From JBHIDQ01 sp046760155 (GTDB lineage Bacteria > Chloroflexota > Dehalococcoidia > Dehalococcoidales > RBG-16-60-22): 6,679 bases of DNA. The position numbers and the translations under genes are program-made. The number at the start of each line of letters is the position of its first letter. Positions within the stretch are counted from its first letter, which is position 1. The notes under the pieces are model-generated. The model made no database searches, was not told where the DNA came from, and saw nothing but the letters and a program-made list of their open reading frames with translations. The stretch is from positions 1-6,679 of the forward strand of contig JBHIDQ010000081.1 of the NCBI GenBank assembly GCA_046760155.1. The letters are read 5' to 3'. Positions 5,207 through 6,679 of the stretch are shown one piece after another.

Positions 5207-5806
5207 ATGGCGAAACCTGAAGTGAAAAGGGTCTCGACGAGGATAGCCCTTATTCTTGGCATCGTCGGCATAGTCGCTACCTTGCTCATGGCGGGAGCGG
5301 TCATTTATTTTTGGGAGTTTGTCCATGGGTTAGGCGCCTACGGCTATGTCGGGGCCTTTCTAATTAGCATTCTGGGTGGTGCTACCATCATCGTCCCGGT
5401 GCCTATGCTAGCGGTGGTCTTTGCCCTGGGTAGGGTAATGGAATATACCTGGTTAGTTGGCATTGCCAATGGCTTGGGTGAAACCCTGGGAGCACTGACT
5501 ATCTACATGACCGGATATGGGGGTGGCTCAGCAATTTATTACCGCACGCATGGCAGACTTCATGCCTCCTACGAGCGTATGATGAAGTTAATGGAGCAAA
5601 GGGGGTCACTAACCCTGTTTTTGCTCGCCGCTATACTTAACCCCTTCTTCTACCCAGCAGCCCTAGCCGCCGGGGCACTACGATTTGGCGCCAGAAAGTA
5701 TTTTCTAATTACCTGTGTGGGCAAGATCATCAAAGGTATGACCGTAGCTTATGCCGGCTACTGGGGACTACGAGGTCTGCTCAGAATGCTCGGTGCCCCC
5801 ATATAG
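5207..5806 (+). CDS. VTT-domain (DedA/SNARE-associated type) integral membrane protein
   Basis: A 199-residue inner-membrane protein with a basic N terminus (K-R-V-S-T-R) and four to five hydrophobic segments at roughly 12-36, 46-75, 81-103, 135-157 and 164-188. The second segment contains P64-V-P66, as in the re-entrant hairpins of the VTT fold. The region N-P-F-F-Y-P-A-A-L-A-A-G-A-L (145-158), then G-K-I-I-K-G at 172-177 and A-G-Y near 183, matches the C-terminal half of VTT/SNARE-associated proteins. Some DedA members act in lipid-carrier recycling or membrane homeostasis, and related eukaryotic proteins are lipid scramblases. The substrate here is unknown. An in-frame TAG at 5192 limits upstream starts, and no Shine-Dalgarno precedes the ATG at 5207, consistent with a near-leaderless message. 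The 3' end lies 3 bases from the convergent cyclophilin gene. Family call is good, function open. Confidence 0.82.
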   Translation: MAKPEVKRVSTRIALILGIVGIVATLLMAGAVIYFWEFVHGLGAYGYVGAFLISILGGATIIVPVPMLAVVFALGRVMEYTWLVGIANGLGETLGALTIYMTGYGGGSAIYYRTHGRLHASYERMMKLMEQRGSLTLFLLAAILNPFFYPAALAAGALRFGARKYFLITCVGKIIKGMTVAYAGYWGLRGLLRMLGAPI

Positions 5807-5825
5807 AGTTTAGCTTTCCTCTATA
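5802..5825. terminator. Hairpin over the tail-to-tail gene ends; possible weak bidirectional terminator
   Basis: TATAGAG (5802-5808) and CTCTATA (5819-5825) are a perfect 7-base inverted repeat with a 10-base loop. It spans the stop codons of both convergent genes (VTT and cyclophilin). The stem is AT-rich and neither side has a T-tract, so it is a poor intrinsic terminator; its position is the main argument for it. Confidence 0.25.
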
Positions 5826-6421
5826 ATTATTCGGATTATCTTGTCACCTTCAAATTGGGGATTTTGACTCGGGTCTCTGGGCGTCAATTTTTCGAGGACA
5901 TCCATCCCCTCTATTAGCTGACCAAAAACAGTATGTTTGCCATCAAGTCCATGCTGGGGGGTATAGGCAATAAAAAACTGGGCGCTATTAGTATTGGGGC
6001 CAGAATTAGCCATGGATAGTGCCCCGGTAACGTGGGTATGCGCGGTGAATTCATCGTCAAATTTGTAGCCAGCGGTACCCATTCCAGTGCCAGTAGGGTC
6101 TCCTCCTTGGGCCATAAAGCCAGGTATTACCCGATGGAAGGTGGAACCATCGTAGAACCCCTCACGAGCCAAGAAGACGAAGTTATTCACTGTCACCGGC
6201 ACATCTTTAGCAAATAGCTCCAGCACCAGATTTCCCTTTTCCGTTTCAATAATCGCCGTATATTGCTTATTGCTATCAATTACCATCGGCGGTGGTGAAG
6301 CATAGGTTTTAGGCTTTGCTGCTGGTGCCGGTTCCGGTGCTGACTCCCTACATGACACCACCGAAAGGGAAGCTAGTACCAAACTAATACTTACCACCAA
6401 AGAAAGAGTTTTATTTAACAT
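5810..6421 (-). CDS. Cyclophilin-type peptidyl-prolyl cis-trans isomerase, lipoprotein
   Basis: A 203-residue exported foldase that interconverts cis and trans Xaa-Pro bonds. Residues 1-23 are a lipoprotein signal peptide (M-L-N-K, hydrophobic core, then V-V-S) with the lipidated cysteine at C24. A proline/alanine-rich linker runs to about residue 50. The cyclophilin domain (about 55-200) shows F-H-R-V-I-P-G-F-M-A-Q-G-G-D at 95-108, with catalytic R97, F102 and Q105, then A-Q-F-F at 147-150 and L-D-G-K-H-T-V-F-G at 159-167. The residue matching the cyclosporin-contacting tryptophan of human CypA is glycine (G158), which is variable in bacterial members. The start is ATG 6421: GGAGG (6434-6430) lies eight bases upstream, whereas the longer frame from GTG 6436 begins at that Shine-Dalgarno. 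It would be anchored on the outer face of the membrane. Single gene with its own promoter. Confidence 0.94.
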   Translation of the reverse strand: MLNKTLSLVVSISLVLASLSVVSCRESAPEPAPAAKPKTYASPPPMVIDSNKQYTAIIETEKGNLVLELFAKDVPVTVNNFVFLAREGFYDGSTFHRVIPGFMAQGGDPTGTGMGTAGYKFDDEFTAHTHVTGALSMANSGPNTNSAQFFIAYTPQHGLDGKHTVFGQLIEGMDVLEKLTPRDPSQNPQFEGDKIIRIIIEES

Positions 6422-6429
6422 AGCTCTTT

Positions 6430-6434
6430 CCTCC
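6430..6434 (-). promoter_or_regulatory. Shine-Dalgarno deciding the cyclophilin start
   Basis: GGAGG on the minus strand is eight bases before the ATG at 6421. The in-frame GTG at 6436-6434 overlaps it and cannot be served by it, and the shorter protein begins with a textbook lipoprotein signal M-L-N-K. Confidence 0.75.
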
Positions 6435-6466
6435 ACAAACAGAACTACTGAATATTTTCTTTTCCG

Positions 6467-6495
6467 ATTGTAGCTTATTTGTTTCTGATAAGCAA
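6467..6495 (-). promoter_or_regulatory. Candidate promoter of the cyclophilin gene
   Basis: On the minus strand TTGCTT (6495-6490) and TACAAT (6472-6467) are 17 bases apart. The -10 is five of six to consensus, the -35 only three of six. Transcription would begin near 6460 and give a leader of about 40 bases including the Shine-Dalgarno. Confidence 0.4.
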
Positions 6496-6551
6496 TTGCC
6501 TCGTGTTAGAGTGAAGCATCTTTGACTGAAGATAGAATTTGCCATTTAGAC

Positions 6552-6580
6552 TTGCCCCCGCAGCCATTTTCTGCTAGATT
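6552..6580 (+). promoter_or_regulatory. Candidate promoter of the tRNA-Ala gene
   Basis: TTGCCC (6552-6557) and TAGATT (6575-6580) have a 17-base spacer, and the -10 is preceded by TGC as an extended -10. Both boxes are four of six. A start near 6587 would leave a short 5' leader for RNase P to remove before the mature end at 6606. Confidence 0.35.
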
Positions 6581-6605
6581 AATTAGTAGAGAAATAATGT
6601 TTTGT

Positions 6606-6678
6606 GGGGCTGTAGTTCAATTGGGAGAACGTTTGACTGGCAGTCAAAAGGTAGGGGGTTCGAATCCCCCCAGCTCCA
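6606..6678 (+). tRNA. tRNA-Ala (anticodon GGC)
   Basis: A complete 73-base cloverleaf. The acceptor GGGGCTG pairs with CAGCTCC, with G3-U70, the alanine identity pair, visible as G at 6608 opposite T at 6675. The D stem is GTTC/GAAC with G18-G19 in the loop. The anticodon stem TTTGA/TCAAA encloses loop CTGGCAG, giving anticodon GGC (6639-6641), which reads GCC. A five-base variable loop, T stem GGGGG/CCCCC and T loop TTCGAAT follow. The discriminator is A73 at 6678. The last base of the window is C, consistent with a CCA tail cut off by the window edge. Positions 15 and 48 are both A, an unusual Levitt pair. No other tRNA precedes it. Confidence 0.95.
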
Positions 6679-6679
6679 C

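Noticed and set aside
5196..5225. Nine-codon upstream ORF overlapping the VTT start (ATG at 5196)
   Set aside because: It begins inside the predicted -10 box, so it would not be on the transcript from that promoter, and it has no ribosome site.

Overview
The window is an ordinary bacterial chromosome segment, densely coded and of roughly balanced base composition with AT-rich intergenic DNA. It is dominated by a protein-quality-control cluster. The most informative marker is a dnaJ-like / hspR / clpC operon read rightward, divergent from a small heat-shock protein gene. An HspR-type MerR repressor next to chaperone genes is known from Actinobacteria and from several other phyla, including Chloroflexota. 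The intermediate base composition, the partial-zinc-finger DnaJ, the VTT membrane protein and the lipoprotein cyclophilin make me lean to a Dehalococcoidia-like Chloroflexota genome. This is a weak guess from memory of gene order, not a demonstrated assignment. I see no mobile element, CRISPR array or phage gene.

Layout from left to right. Bases 1-91 are a short AT-rich leader. Then come a CoA-pyrophosphatase-like Nudix hydrolase (+, 92-661) with a plausible intrinsic terminator, and a convergent Hsp20 gene (-, 705-1178). A 193-bp AT-rich regulatory region (1179-1371) carries two back-to-back sigma70-type promoters with perfect TTGACA -35 boxes. The operon dnaJ-like (1372-2358), hspR (2377-2679) and clpC (2684-5137) follows with gaps of 18 and 4 bases. 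A 69-base gap holds a good promoter placed almost on top of the start of a VTT/DedA-type membrane protein (5207-5806). This gene converges, 3 bases apart, with a cyclophilin-type peptidyl-prolyl isomerase lipoprotein (-, 5810-6421). A 184-bp intergenic stretch leads to tRNA-Ala(GGC) at the right edge. No gene-free stretch exceeds 300 bases.

How the genes work together (inference from families). Hsp20 holds unfolding proteins. The J-protein delivers clients to DnaK, which is encoded elsewhere. ClpC unfolds clients for ClpP, since an LGF loop and a short UVR-type middle domain mark it as ClpC rather than ClpB. HspR, sitting between the J-protein and the unfoldase, is the likely autoregulator. 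No canonical HAIR operator is visible, so the operator may be a non-canonical AT-rich repeat in the divergent promoter region. The cyclophilin adds folding capacity outside the membrane.

Three candidate start codons differ from the longest open frames. For hsp20, the dnaJ-like gene and the cyclophilin, the Shine-Dalgarno position supports a slightly shorter protein. I found no clearly new system. The points most worth a second look are the symmetric divergent promoter, the missing HAIR site, the two-motif zinc finger and the near-leaderless VTT gene.
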